The notes under the pieces: generated by a model
What the model saw: the letters and a program-made list of their open reading frames with translations, nothing else
What the model was told of the DNA's origin: nothing
Database searches by the model: none
Made by a program: the position numbers and the translations under genes
NCBI RefSeq assembly: GCF_001870465.1
Contig: NZ_MDGK01000063.1
Span: 233,745-297,744 of the forward strand
Origin: Pseudomonas extremorientalis
Lineage (GTDB): Bacteria > Pseudomonadota > Gammaproteobacteria > Pseudomonadales > Pseudomonadaceae
Reading direction: 5' to 3'
DNA length: 64,000 bases
Shown: one piece after another, positions 24,068-32,686 of the stretch
Numbering within the stretch: position 1 is the stretch's first letter
Layout: each line of letters begins with the position of its first letter

Positions 24068-26858
24068 TACTCACCTGCTTCATGGGAAGTTGAAAAGTCC
24101 AAAGGCCAGCCGAGGCCTTGCCTGCGAATCGTTGCCCATCGACTTCCACGCGGCAGGCGGTTGCCGAGCGTACGGTGAAGGTCAGGTCGAACTGACCGGC
24201 GAAGGAAAAGCTCACGCGCCGATCGTCCAGGTAACGCCAATCGAGCAACGGCACGTTGGCCTCCTCCAGCGCAGGGCGGGGATCTCTGTCCGCACGCAAT
24301 GCGAGCAATGCCTTGTCGCTGCTCAGGGCCACATAGCGCCCTTGCGGCAAGTCACGTACACCCGCGACACCTTGGGATTTGAGCAAGTCCGGCCAGCCCA
24401 TTTGTGCATCCAGGCGCACGGTACGCAGAGCGTCCATCCCGCGAATCTGCCAGGCGCCGTCCGCAGTTCGGGCCAGGCTCGACTGGTAAAGACCATGCAG
24501 ACGGTCGACGTAGTCGCTCATCCATAACGACATCGGCTGTTGCTCGCGCAAGTAGCCGTAGATCTCGTGCATGGCCTTGATCGAGGCTTGCTTGGTGCTG
24601 GAATAGAAGTGGTAGTAGAGGTGCAGCCCGCGCAGGCGACGCGGACTGTCGGTCAGTTCGAACGTCTCGATCAACTCACGGAAGCCGTAGTACGGGCCTT
24701 TCCACAGGTTGGTGTAGAGGTTTTCGTTGATGATCGGCGCGTAGTACTGCAACCCCCCAGGCGTCGGCCGCAGCAACGGGTTCAACCCGGTCAGGGACGG
24801 GTTGGCCTTGGTCATGATGGTTTCGGCGCCGTTGACGTTTTTCAAGCCCGCGTCATAGGCCAGCTTGATGGTGCTGGCGGATGGCAGCGCATCGCCTGGC
24901 CAGAACACCATCTTCACCGGCTTCTGTGGCGTAGTCAGGTTCTGATTGATGTAATCGCGCGAGCCAAAAATCTCCCGACGAAAATCGATTTTTTCGTAGC
25001 CGGCGATTTTCATGTTCAAACCGTATTCGGGGTTGAAATTTTCGCGCTTCTCGGCCTTATCCGGCTGCATGAAAAACGGGTGGCTGTAGGTGTGCGTGGC
25101 CACTTCGACTTTAGGGTTGGCGAAGATCTCGCGGGCAATCGGCTCCAGCTCGCGGGCCAGGAAGGGGAACGCGCCACGCGGCGAGATCTCGCCCTCGATG
25201 ATCGACACCGACGTCAGGAACGGGTTGGGCTTGATGTAGTCGTCCAGGGTATGACGACCGGCATAGGGAGTGCCGCGCACTTCGGCGCGGGAGGGAAATC
25301 CGTCGCCATCGATATGCACGGTCGCGATGCGCCGGCCATTTTCGGTGGTGGTGTCCGGCCGAGGTTGAGCCGGTAGACGCAGGCTGGCCTGAAGGAACGC
25401 GAAAGGGTCGAGAATCCAGCGGCTACGCTCGTTGTTGATTTCGAGCAGGTAAGGCGCAAGCGCAAGTCCCCCCCATTTACCGACCACCACCGGGTTGAAA
25501 ACGGCGCCATTGGCACCGCTCAAGGACAACGCCGGGGTTGGGCCGTTGGGCAATACGAAGACCGCTGCCAGGTCACGGGAGCGAGGCACCACCGGTGCCT
25601 CGAATGCGCCCAGCAGGGCCTTGTCCTGGTGGGTGATGGTCAACACCTGAGTGGCGGGCGGCGCATCCAGCTTGAGGCCCAGGCGCTTGAGCAACAACTT
25701 GTCTTCAACCGGCAGACCACTGAAAAACACCACTGGTACCTGCTCGTCCAGACGGGCATTGATAAAGCGATTGAACGCCGATGCATCCTGCGGCGGGCCG
25801 CTGGTCATCCAGGTGACCACACCCGCGTACAAGCCACTGAAACCGTAGAGCGGCAGGTCACTGTCGGCGGGCAGGTAATCGACTCGGTAACCGAGGTACT
25901 CCAACAAACCACCCAGGTTGCTATGGCCAGCGGCATCTTCCAGTGCACCTTCACGCGGGTCGTAGATCATCGCGATACGGCGCGGCTGGACCTCGATGCT
26001 GCTGATGCCCAGGGTGTTGAGGTCCGGGGTACTGATGTAGGGAATGAACCCCTCATCGCGCAGACGCTTGGCGAGCGTGCGCGCCTCCTCACGACGCTCG
26101 GGTGGCAAGTAGTCGATGGCCACCAGCGGCACGCCCTTGGCGCGCAGCGGTTGCAGGTGGGTTTCGAGCCACTGGCGATCAGACTCGGACACCGGGCGAT
26201 AGCGTTTGGTGGAAGCATCCCAACCGGCATGGATCGACTCGACCGCCACGGCGGCGGCAACGCCGTCCAGCTCAGGCAACACTTCGAAACCACGGTTGAA
26301 GAACAGCTTCAGGTTCGGCTGACGCTTGTGCAGCTCACGCAGCAAGCTGGCCAGGCCGACGCGCTGGTTCTCGCGCGAAGCCTCGGGCATCAGTTGGAAA
26401 CTGTCGAGGGTGTCGAGGAACAGACCCGCATAGCCTTGCGCTTCCAGAGCCTTGGCACGTCCGAACAGATGCTCGCGCCAGACCGGCGACGTGAGATCCA
26501 TCACCTGGCTGTTCCAGGCGTGATTACGCACAGGGGAAACCGCGTTGCTCAACCCGGCTTTCTCGACCTCAGCCTTATTGCCGTCAAACTCACCGATGGA
26601 CAGGTAGGCAAATGGCTGGCTGCCCAACGCCCGCAAGGTTTTCACATCGCCAGGGGTCATGTGGCCCGGTTCGACCACGGCCCAGTCGAACTGCGCCAGT
26701 TCCGGCAGCGGTGGTTGCTCGGCGTACCAGAAAGCCACGCTGTTCGGTTGAGCCAAGGCAGCAGCGTGCACAGTCGGCACGCCGACGAATAAGGCAAAAG
26801 CAGCCAACAGCCGCTCAGCGATCGCGCGGATACGCGTCCTGCGGAAAACGATTTCCAT
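24045..26858 (-). CDS. pelA: Pel deacetylase/hydrolase PelA
   Basis: 937-aa periplasmic protein with a signal peptide (residues 1 to about 33, ending PTVHAAA). The N-terminal GH114-type alpha-1,4-galactosaminidase domain (about 40-290; VAFWYAEQPPLPELAQFDW, YAGLFLDTLDSF) is followed by a Rossmann-like segment and the deacetylase domain. Deacetylase metal ligands and base are visible: D517/D519 in VHIDGDGFPS and H589/H593 in VATHTYSHPF. PelA deacetylates Pel for export and can degrade it. It is preceded by pelX with 62 bp between. Confidence 0.95.
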   Translation of the reverse strand: MEIVFRRTRIRAIAERLLAAFALFVGVPTVHAAALAQPNSVAFWYAEQPPLPELAQFDWAVVEPGHMTPGDVKTLRALGSQPFAYLSIGEFDGNKAEVEKAGLSNAVSPVRNHAWNSQVMDLTSPVWREHLFGRAKALEAQGYAGLFLDTLDSFQLMPEASRENQRVGLASLLRELHKRQPNLKLFFNRGFEVLPELDGVAAAVAVESIHAGWDASTKRYRPVSESDRQWLETHLQPLRAKGVPLVAIDYLPPERREEARTLAKRLRDEGFIPYISTPDLNTLGISSIEVQPRRIAMIYDPREGALEDAAGHSNLGGLLEYLGYRVDYLPADSDLPLYGFSGLYAGVVTWMTSGPPQDASAFNRFINARLDEQVPVVFFSGLPVEDKLLLKRLGLKLDAPPATQVLTITHQDKALLGAFEAPVVPRSRDLAAVFVLPNGPTPALSLSGANGAVFNPVVVGKWGGLALAPYLLEINNERSRWILDPFAFLQASLRLPAQPRPDTTTENGRRIATVHIDGDGFPSRAEVRGTPYAGRHTLDDYIKPNPFLTSVSIIEGEISPRGAFPFLARELEPIAREIFANPKVEVATHTYSHPFFMQPDKAEKRENFNPEYGLNMKIAGYEKIDFRREIFGSRDYINQNLTTPQKPVKMVFWPGDALPSASTIKLAYDAGLKNVNGAETIMTKANPSLTGLNPLLRPTPGGLQYYAPIINENLYTNLWKGPYYGFRELIETFELTDSPRRLRGLHLYYHFYSSTKQASIKAMHEIYGYLREQQPMSLWMSDYVDRLHGLYQSSLARTADGAWQIRGMDALRTVRLDAQMGWPDLLKSQGVAGVRDLPQGRYVALSSDKALLALRADRDPRPALEEANVPLLDWRYLDDRRVSFSFAGQFDLTFTVRSATACRVEVDGQRFAGKASAGLWTFQLPMKQVSNGQLLCN

Positions 26859-26920
26859 AATTCACTCTTGAAGATGACTGAGCCAATACTGCGTAGACGT
26901 CGGGCGAAGTGACCGACGAA

Positions 26921-27853
26921 CTACAAGCTGCGCAACAGCTGCGCCAAACCCTGGCCAATGGAGGTCGGTTGCGGGAGTGCAAAGCGCTCCAACAGACGGG
27001 CGTTATTCGCGCGCGAATGACGGATGTCGCCTTGACGTGAAGCTTGGTACGTCACGTTCAATGCAGTACCGGTGGCACGGCCCAGCTCAGCGATCAGGTC
27101 GTTGAGACTGGTCGAACGGCTGAGCCCTACGTTGATGGCTTCAGGTGCCGGTTCGCGGGTCTCCACCGCCTGGACGAGGATGCTCACCAGGTCCTGCACG
27201 TAGACGAAGTCGCGGGTTTGCTCACCGTCACCAAAGACGGTAATCGGCTTACCTGCCAGCGCACGCTCGGTGAAGATGCTGATCACGCCGGAATAAGGCG
27301 AAGACGGATCCTGGCGTGGGCCGAAGATATTGAAAAAGCGGAAGATCACTGGCTCCAGGCCGTGCTCGCGACGGTAGAAGTCCAGGTAGTACTCACTGGC
27401 CAACTTGTCGCTGGCATAAGGCGTCAGTGGCGACTTGGGCGTGTTTTCGGCGATGGCCGTGCCTTCGCCGTTGTTGCCGTAGGTAGCCGCGCTGGAGGCA
27501 AACACCACACGTGCCACACCGGCCTTGAGCATGCTTTGGCACACGTTGAGAGTGCCGACGAAATTGGCCTGGTGAGTGGCGACAGGATCGTCTACCGAGG
27601 CCTGCACCGACGCAATCGCAGCCAGATGCACGACTGCACTGCAATCAACCATGGCTTGCTCGACCACGGCGCTGTCGGCGACATCGCCAACCAGCAGTTC
27701 CAGATCAGGATTACCGGCGGGCAGGTTAGCCACCTTACCGGTCGACAAGTTGTCCAATACGCGAATCTTGTAGCCTTTGCCCAGCAACGCATCTACCAGA
27801 TGTGAACCAATAAAACCTGCACCACCGGTGACCAGAATTCGTCCTACAGCCAT
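26921..27853 (-). CDS. pelX: UDP-GlcNAc C4-epimerase PelX (GalE-like)
   Basis: 310-aa extended short-chain dehydrogenase. TGGAGFIGSHLV is the NAD-binding loop, SSAATYG holds the active-site Ser, and YASDK is the YxxxK pair. A gene of this type heads the pel operon in P. protegens-like strains, where PelX was shown to make UDP-GalNAc from UDP-GlcNAc for Pel synthesis. Position and orientation (first gene, minus strand) fit that role. A plain UDP-glucose epimerase is the alternative. The operon promoter lies in 27854-28323. Confidence 0.88.
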   Translation of the reverse strand: MAVGRILVTGGAGFIGSHLVDALLGKGYKIRVLDNLSTGKVANLPAGNPDLELLVGDVADSAVVEQAMVDCSAVVHLAAIASVQASVDDPVATHQANFVGTLNVCQSMLKAGVARVVFASSAATYGNNGEGTAIAENTPKSPLTPYASDKLASEYYLDFYRREHGLEPVIFRFFNIFGPRQDPSSPYSGVISIFTERALAGKPITVFGDGEQTRDFVYVQDLVSILVQAVETREPAPEAINVGLSRSTSLNDLIAELGRATGTALNVTYQASRQGDIRHSRANNARLLERFALPQPTSIGQGLAQLLRSL

Positions 27854-28024
27854 GAAGTTTACTTCCTAGAGACTCGAGCGCAGGCACCGACAAACGAGCC
27901 TGCTAATTAAAGGTGACAGTGTTTTAGGGCTACCCTGACCAACGTCGCCTGGCCATCCGAGTCCAAGCCGCCTTATCCCTGAATCTTGAAGAACCACAGC
28001 ATGGGACGAATGCGCGTTACTAAT

Positions 28025-28038
28025 GTCACTTTAATGGC
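28025..28038. promoter_or_regulatory. FleQ-like box 1 (weak)
   Basis: GTCACTTTAATGGC matches 9 of 13 defined positions of GTCaNTAAAtTGAC. Confidence 0.3.
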
Positions 28039-28085
28039 TTAGAGCCATCAACATCGCGGGAATCATGGTGGATCCAAAAGAGACT

Positions 28086-28099
28086 GTCAACAAATTGTC
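28086..28099. promoter_or_regulatory. FleQ-like box 2 (strong)
   Basis: GTCAACAAATTGTC matches 11 of 13 defined positions of the FleQ consensus, including GTCA and AAATTG. It lies 233 bp upstream of pelX. In P. aeruginosa FleQ represses and, with c-di-GMP, activates pel through such boxes. Confidence 0.6.
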
Positions 28100-28135
28100 T
28101 AAGATGCCGCCAGACGGCAAACCCGAGTCAAAATT

Positions 28136-28149
28136 GCCACTTATTTGAC
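28136..28149. promoter_or_regulatory. FleQ-like box 3
   Basis: GCCACTTATTTGAC matches 10 of 13 positions and keeps the TTGAC half-site; 37 bp from box 2. Confidence 0.4.
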
Positions 28150-28323
28150 GCTACTAATAGGGCGCAGTCTTTTTTTCACCCTTCCAGGTATCACGTCTAC
28201 TGCACCCATATTCGTGGCCCAGGCTGTGTGGTCGAGACGACTTGCGTGACGATTGCTGGCTCCTACTTCATGGGTGGCTACACGCTGTTGGGCGATGAAA
28301 GCTGGTAGTTCCTGCCCGGTTTT

Positions 28324-28818
28324 TCAGCGTTGGGCAGTGCTGAGGCGCGACTGCCTGCGCAGGTACACCATTTGCGCCGTCACGCCGATCACCAGCGCCA
28401 GCGCAATGCCCGCCTGCGCGCCCAGCAGCACCGGCGATTTCAGGTCAGTGACAAAGGGGTGGCCATCGGGAACGCGGCGCAACGTCTCGGACACGGTGGG
28501 CACCATCAGGAAAAAAGCCGTCAGGCTCAGCAAGATCGTCTCCACATACACCCGGGCTCGCCCCAGCCAGGCCACGCGCCCTACCCCATAGCCCGCCAAC
28601 AGCAGCGCAATCGTAATGATGCCGATGGCGTTGCTGACGGGCTGATGCGCGACCAGGAACACGGTGAGGCCACCGATCATCATCGACACGAAATACAACA
28701 ACCCCGGCACTGACCGAGGCACGATACGGCCATGCCGGATAAACATGTAGGCGGCCAGTGGAATGGCCGGCAGGCTGCCGAGGGTGTGCAGCCAGCCGAG
28801 AGCGGAGATTCCGAACAT
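28324..28818 (-). CDS. Small membrane protein, possibly DUF2306-like
   Basis: 164 aa from the ATG at 28818 (MFGISALGWLHTLGSLPAI); the frame opens 11 codons earlier from a TTG. It has four likely membrane segments: 8-25, 40-58 (LLYFVSMMIGGLTVFLV), 65-84, and 95-110, plus a C-terminal one (VLLGAQAGIALALVIGVTAQ). Paired histidines (H12, and H in FLVAHQP) fit the DUF2306 pattern of small heme- or ion-related membrane proteins, but this is tentative. It is divergent from the AraC regulator, which may control it. Confidence 0.6.
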   Translation of the reverse strand: MFGISALGWLHTLGSLPAIPLAAYMFIRHGRIVPRSVPGLLYFVSMMIGGLTVFLVAHQPVSNAIGIITIALLLAGYGVGRVAWLGRARVYVETILLSLTAFFLMVPTVSETLRRVPDGHPFVTDLKSPVLLGAQAGIALALVIGVTAQMVYLRRQSRLSTAQR

Positions 28819-28940
28819 AGTGGGGTTCCCATGTGGTTGGATGATGTGCAAAAACGGTCAGCGCGGGAAAGACTCATCCCGATGGCGCCGGCGCGCTATG
28901 ATCTCGGCGGTCAGCTTAGTGAGGGCGGGGTCGAACCGAC

Positions 28941-29828
28941 ATGATGAATCCCTTGGAAAACTTGATCATTCATCCCCAATTGCAGCTGGAAGGGCTGGCC
29001 AAGGGCGACCTGCTGTCCCAGGTACTGGCGCAGATCCGCCTGACGGGTGATCGGGTTCATTCCTGCACGCTGACGGAGGCACAGCCCCTCACGCTGGATG
29101 AAAAAAGCGCGCACATCTGCGTGCTCCAGCACGGCCGGTTGCATCTCAACGTTGCTGATCAGCCTCCCGTAGCGCAGGAGCAAGGCGATGTGATCCTGCT
29201 GCCCCACGATCCAACGGGCATCACGCTGACCGCCCTGAATGGGCCGGCAACCGTAGTCATCTGCCGCTTCTGGTTCGACGCGAGCAGTTTCCAGGCCATG
29301 CTGTTCGCCCTGCCTCGGCTGATCCACATCCAGCAAGCCGACGCCGCCGCATGGGCGGAAGGCATTCTGCATTTCATGTTGCTCGAAGCCCACGACACGC
29401 AACCGGGCGGGGCATTAATGATTTCGCGCCTGATCGACCTGGTGGTGATTCGCATCCTGCGCACCTGGGTGCACCAGGGCGCCGCTTCCGGATGGTTGGG
29501 TGGGTTGTCGGACGCGCGTATCGCCCGCGTGCTGAAAGCCATTCACGAAACACCGGGCAGGCAATGGCGCATCGACAACCTGGCTGAGGTGGCGGGCATG
29601 TCGCGGTCGAATTTCTGCGAACGGTTCAGCGCCCTGGTCGGTCGCTCGCCGCTTCGGTATCAGAATGAATGGCGGCTGACCCTGGCGAAAACCATGCTGG
29701 CCAAACAGGACGGCCGCATCGGAGAAGTGGGTTTTGCAATTGGCTATGAATCCGAAGCGGCGTTCAGTCGCGCCTATAAAGCTTTTTTCGGCCGCTCGCC
29801 TCGGGATGACAACGCCCGGCCGGGCTAG
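28941..29828 (+). CDS. AraC-family transcriptional regulator
   Basis: 295 aa. The N-terminal cupin-like sensing domain (SAHICVLQHGRLHL, GDVILLPHDPTG) is of the AraC cupin_6 type. The C-terminal double HTH is complete: WRIDNLAEVAGMSRSNFCER and GRIGEVGFAIGYESEAAFSR, then KAFFGRSPRDD. It is flanked by the divergent membrane gene and by the convergent SDR/tautomerase pair, any of which it may regulate. Two consecutive ATGs begin the frame. Confidence 0.9.
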   Translation: MMNPLENLIIHPQLQLEGLAKGDLLSQVLAQIRLTGDRVHSCTLTEAQPLTLDEKSAHICVLQHGRLHLNVADQPPVAQEQGDVILLPHDPTGITLTALNGPATVVICRFWFDASSFQAMLFALPRLIHIQQADAAAWAEGILHFMLLEAHDTQPGGALMISRLIDLVVIRILRTWVHQGAASGWLGGLSDARIARVLKAIHETPGRQWRIDNLAEVAGMSRSNFCERFSALVGRSPLRYQNEWRLTLAKTMLAKQDGRIGEVGFAIGYESEAAFSRAYKAFFGRSPRDDNARPG

Positions 29829-29843
29829 GCCGGGACGTGTGTA

Positions 29844-30545
29844 TCAGTGCCCGGCGCTTTGCCCGCCGTCGACATGCAGAATCTCGCCGGTCACAAAACC
29901 GGCGGTTTCCAGGTAGACAATTGCCTGGGCGATGTCACTCACTTCCCCCATGTGCCCGACCGGGTGCAATTGCCCGAGCGCCGCGTGGGTTTCTTCGCCG
30001 TGCATCGGCGTCTTGATGATGCCCGGGCTCACTGCGTTCACACGGATTCCACGCTTGGCGTATTCAATCGCCAACGATTTGGTTGCCGAATTCAAGCCGC
30101 CTTTGGTGAGGTTGGCGAGTACCGACGGCACGCCATCAATGGCGTGGTCAGCCAGGCTGGTGGTGACGTTGACGATGTGGCCGGCGTGGTTCTTTTCCAT
30201 CTCGGCAATCGCGAGTTGAGTGATGTAGAAGAAGCCATGGAGGTTCACCGCAAGCACGTTGGCGTAGTCCGCCTGGGTGTAGGCGGTGAAGGGTTTGGCG
30301 ATGAAGATGCCAGCGTTGTTGATCAGGCTGTCGATGCGCCCGAAGGTGGCCAGGGTGTCGCGGATGATGCGCTGGGCCGTGGCCGGGTCGGCGATGTCGC
30401 CGGCGACGGTGAGGATGTCGGGGTCGGTGGACGGCTGGATCGAGCGCGAGGTGGCGACCACGCGGTAGTCGAGGGCACGGTAGGCCAGGACGACGGCGGC
30501 GCCGATACCTTGGGAGGCGCCGGTGATGATGACGACTTTTTTCAT
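29844..30545 (-). CDS. SDR-family protein lacking the catalytic tyrosine
   Basis: 233-aa Rossmann-fold short-chain dehydrogenase/reductase. The cofactor loop TGASQGIGAAV and NNAG (residues 77-80) are normal. The active site is not: where YxxxK is expected the sequence is A144-N-L-T-K148, so the proton-donating tyrosine is alanine. Ser130 of VNVTTS is kept. The closing VNAVSPGIIKTPM is typical. It may act by a different mechanism or have lost oxidoreductase activity. I recall other SDRs with the same LxNLTKGG form. It is followed upstream by a tautomerase gene on the same strand. Confidence 0.85.
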   Translation of the reverse strand: MKKVVIITGASQGIGAAVVLAYRALDYRVVATSRSIQPSTDPDILTVAGDIADPATAQRIIRDTLATFGRIDSLINNAGIFIAKPFTAYTQADYANVLAVNLHGFFYITQLAIAEMEKNHAGHIVNVTTSLADHAIDGVPSVLANLTKGGLNSATKSLAIEYAKRGIRVNAVSPGIIKTPMHGEETHAALGQLHPVGHMGEVSDIAQAIVYLETAGFVTGEILHVDGGQSAGH

Positions 30546-30565
30546 GAGGATGCTCCGGTAGGGAT

Positions 30566-30769
30566 TCAGGCTTGGGATTTGCGGTATTCGGTGGTGGTGA
30601 TGCCGGCGTAGCCCCAGTTATCGGTGTCGACTTCTTCGATGACGATATGGGTCAGGTCCGGGCGTTTGTGCAGGACGCGTTCGAGAGTTTCGGTAAATTC
30701 GGCGATGACCTGGGCTTTTTGCTCGGGGGTAACGCCGTCACGGGTGATGCGCAGGCTGACAAAGGGCAT
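30566..30769 (-). CDS. 4-oxalocrotonate tautomerase family protein
   Basis: 67 aa starting Met-Pro, so Pro1 becomes the catalytic N-terminal residue after Met removal (MPFVSLRITRDGVTPEQKAQ). Length is standard for the family, which forms hexamers and tautomerises 2-hydroxymuconate-like enols. It is co-directional with the SDR gene, 20 bp apart, so the two are probably co-transcribed. The substrate is unknown. Confidence 0.87.
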   Translation of the reverse strand: MPFVSLRITRDGVTPEQKAQVIAEFTETLERVLHKRPDLTHIVIEEVDTDNWGYAGITTTEYRKSQA

Positions 30770-30910
30770 GGCGAGGACTCCAGTGGTCGACCATCGGGGT
30801 GATGGGCGAGCAGTGGGCCAATTTAGGCTTGCGCTGGAAGGGGATAAAGGTGGGCCCGGTTACTTCATTGGTGATCCGATGTAACAAGTCCGCCTTGCAT
30901 AGACGGGCAT

Positions 30911-30942
30911 AAAAAAACCCCGAACCAGTCGGGGTTTTTTTC
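30911..30942. terminator. Bidirectional terminator downstream of the porin gene
   Basis: A7-CCCCGA, loop, TCGGGG-T7. It terminates the porin gene (minus). Confidence 0.9.
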
Positions 30943-30972
30943 GCCTGACACTCAGGCGCGACGCAGGATCAA

Positions 30973-32274
30973 TTAGAAAACGTTGATCGGATAGTCGGCG
31001 AACAGACGGATTTCGTTACCGCCTACGTTGTAGTTGCTGGCGTTGTTGGAAACGCGCAACCAGGACGCACGCGCACGCAGGCTCAGGTCTTTGGCCGGGC
31101 CGCTCTGGACCACGTACTTGAACTGGTTCCAGATTTCACGCTCGGTGCCGTCGCCGCGGTTGGTACCGTCGTCGATGTTGGTACCCCGTACGTAGGCAAC
31201 GTTGTAGGTCAGGCCCGGCACGCCGAAGGTGGCGAAATCGATGCCGTAGCCCACTTGCCACGAACGTTCGTCCTTGCCGTTGAAGTCGGACCAGTAGGAG
31301 TTGGCCAGCAGGATGGTGTTGCCACCGTCGCCGATGCCGCCAGCATTGCGGTAGCCGCCGTACAGGTAGCCGGTGTCGCCGGTGCTGCGCTGGTGAGCCA
31401 CGGTGAAGCTGTGCGGGCCAACGGCCCAGGTCGCGCCCAGGCTCCAGATTTTGTTGTCGCGAGCATCTTCACTGCCTTGGTTTTCCAGGGCGAAGCTCTT
31501 GTCCAGCTTGGTTTTGTAGCCGTTGAAGTCAAAAGTCAGGGACTGCTTCTCTGGCAGGGCCAGCACGTAGTTGACGTTGACGTATTGCTTCTTCAGCACG
31601 TCCTGCATGTCGGAGGCATACAGCGCGGCGGACAGGCTTTCGGTGAATTTGTAGCTACCGCCGATGTAGTCGATGCTCTTCAGGCGACCGCTGTCGGTGC
31701 CTTCCATGCTCTTGCGCGCTTCTTTGGTGAAGTGACCCGCGTCCAGTTGCAGACCGGCGATCTCTTTGGAAACGATCGAGGTACCGGTGTAGGTTTCCGA
31801 CAACAGACGGGAGTTGTCGTACTGCAGCACAGGCACGGCCGGGAACTGATCACCGTACTTGAGCACGGTGTTGGAAACGCGGAACTTGACGGCAGCGCCG
31901 CCCTTGGCCAGGTCGTGTGGTGCCGAGCCAGGGTTGTCGGCAGTGCCATTACCCGGTTTGAAGAAGTCGATACCGCCCGCGCCGGCGCGACCTTTACCAC
32001 CGTCCAGACGGATAGCGTATTGGCCGATCACGTCCACACCCACACCGACGGTGCCCTGGGTGAAACCGGACTCCAGCTTGCCGATGAAGCCTTGGCCCCA
32101 CTCGGCTTTGTCTTGCTTGCCGTTTTTGTAGTCGCGGCTGATGTAGGCGTTACGTGCGGCGATGTTCAGGTGGCTGTCTTCGATAAAACCCTTGGACTGG
32201 TCCTGGTCGTTTGCCATTGCTGTCGATGCGCTCAAAATCCCCAGAGCGATCAGACTCATCCGTTGCTTCAACAT
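30973..32274 (-). CDS. OprD-family outer-membrane porin
   Basis: 433 aa from the ATG at 32274 (ribosome site AAGGAAT upstream); the frame extends 57 codons further but reads through the leader terminator. The signal peptide is MLKQRMSLIALGILSASTAMA. The mature start NDQDQSKGFIEDSHLNIAAR and the motif YNVAYVRG, and end ADYPINVF with C-terminal Phe, are typical of OprD/OprE/OpdQ channels for amino acids and small carboxylates. The specific substrate cannot be told. It ends at terminator 30911-30942. Confidence 0.9.
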   Translation of the reverse strand: MLKQRMSLIALGILSASTAMANDQDQSKGFIEDSHLNIAARNAYISRDYKNGKQDKAEWGQGFIGKLESGFTQGTVGVGVDVIGQYAIRLDGGKGRAGAGGIDFFKPGNGTADNPGSAPHDLAKGGAAVKFRVSNTVLKYGDQFPAVPVLQYDNSRLLSETYTGTSIVSKEIAGLQLDAGHFTKEARKSMEGTDSGRLKSIDYIGGSYKFTESLSAALYASDMQDVLKKQYVNVNYVLALPEKQSLTFDFNGYKTKLDKSFALENQGSEDARDNKIWSLGATWAVGPHSFTVAHQRSTGDTGYLYGGYRNAGGIGDGGNTILLANSYWSDFNGKDERSWQVGYGIDFATFGVPGLTYNVAYVRGTNIDDGTNRGDGTEREIWNQFKYVVQSGPAKDLSLRARASWLRVSNNASNYNVGGNEIRLFADYPINVF

Positions 32275-32364
32275 TTTCTTGTATTCCTTATTCCTGGTTG
32301 AGTACGCGCTGTGACACCAGGCTCCGTAATGCTTTTTCTGGTGTCGACTGAATCCGGAAAAAAG

Positions 32365-32405
32365 AAGGCCCGCGGACGACTGAACATGCCGCGGGCCTTT
32401 TTTAT
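32365..32405. terminator. Orphan terminator between divergent porin and siderophore receptor genes
   Basis: AAGGCCCGCGG (32365-32375) and CCGCGGGCCTT (32389-32399), then T7 on the plus strand; T-rich on the minus side as well. No gene ends here: it is 91 bp upstream of the porin start. It could end an unannotated sRNA or act as an attenuator in the porin leader. Confidence 0.75.
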
Positions 32406-32622
32406 TGGATGAGTCATGGCGGTTAGCCACAGGCGTTGGGCGCAATCCTAGTCGCGCCCGGAACTATGTGTCAATTTCGCGAATCGTCTGTATTTAGGCG
32501 AAATAATTCTAAGCCAGGGCCTACAGTCACATCGAAAGCGACAAAAAACCGCATCCGAAACGACAAAAAACACATCTCGTAACACATTTCAAAGCCGATA
32601 CGTTTGGCAATGGATAACGCGC

Positions 32623-32641
32623 GCAAATGCAAAGCATTACC
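32623..32641. promoter_or_regulatory. Fur-box-like sequence
   Basis: A 19-bp sequence GCAAATGCAAAGCATTACC matches about 13 of 19 positions of GATAATGATAATCATTATC, centred 55 bp upstream of the receptor start. It fits iron repression. Confidence 0.5.
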
Positions 32642-32686
32642 ATTAACGTGCTGTTTTTCTCCCAAACCACTCGGATACATTTCTTA

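Larger units (their letters stand above)
27854..28323. other. Pel operon promoter region
   Basis: 470 bp without a gene, AT-richer than its neighbours between 28010 and 28160. It holds three 14-bp FleQ-like sequences (listed separately). No convincing sigma-70 pair was assigned. Confidence 0.6.

Noticed and set aside
32627..32686. Upstream start for the TonB-dependent receptor
   Set aside because: It sits in the Fur-like box, has no ribosome site, and would put 20 residues before a normal signal peptide.
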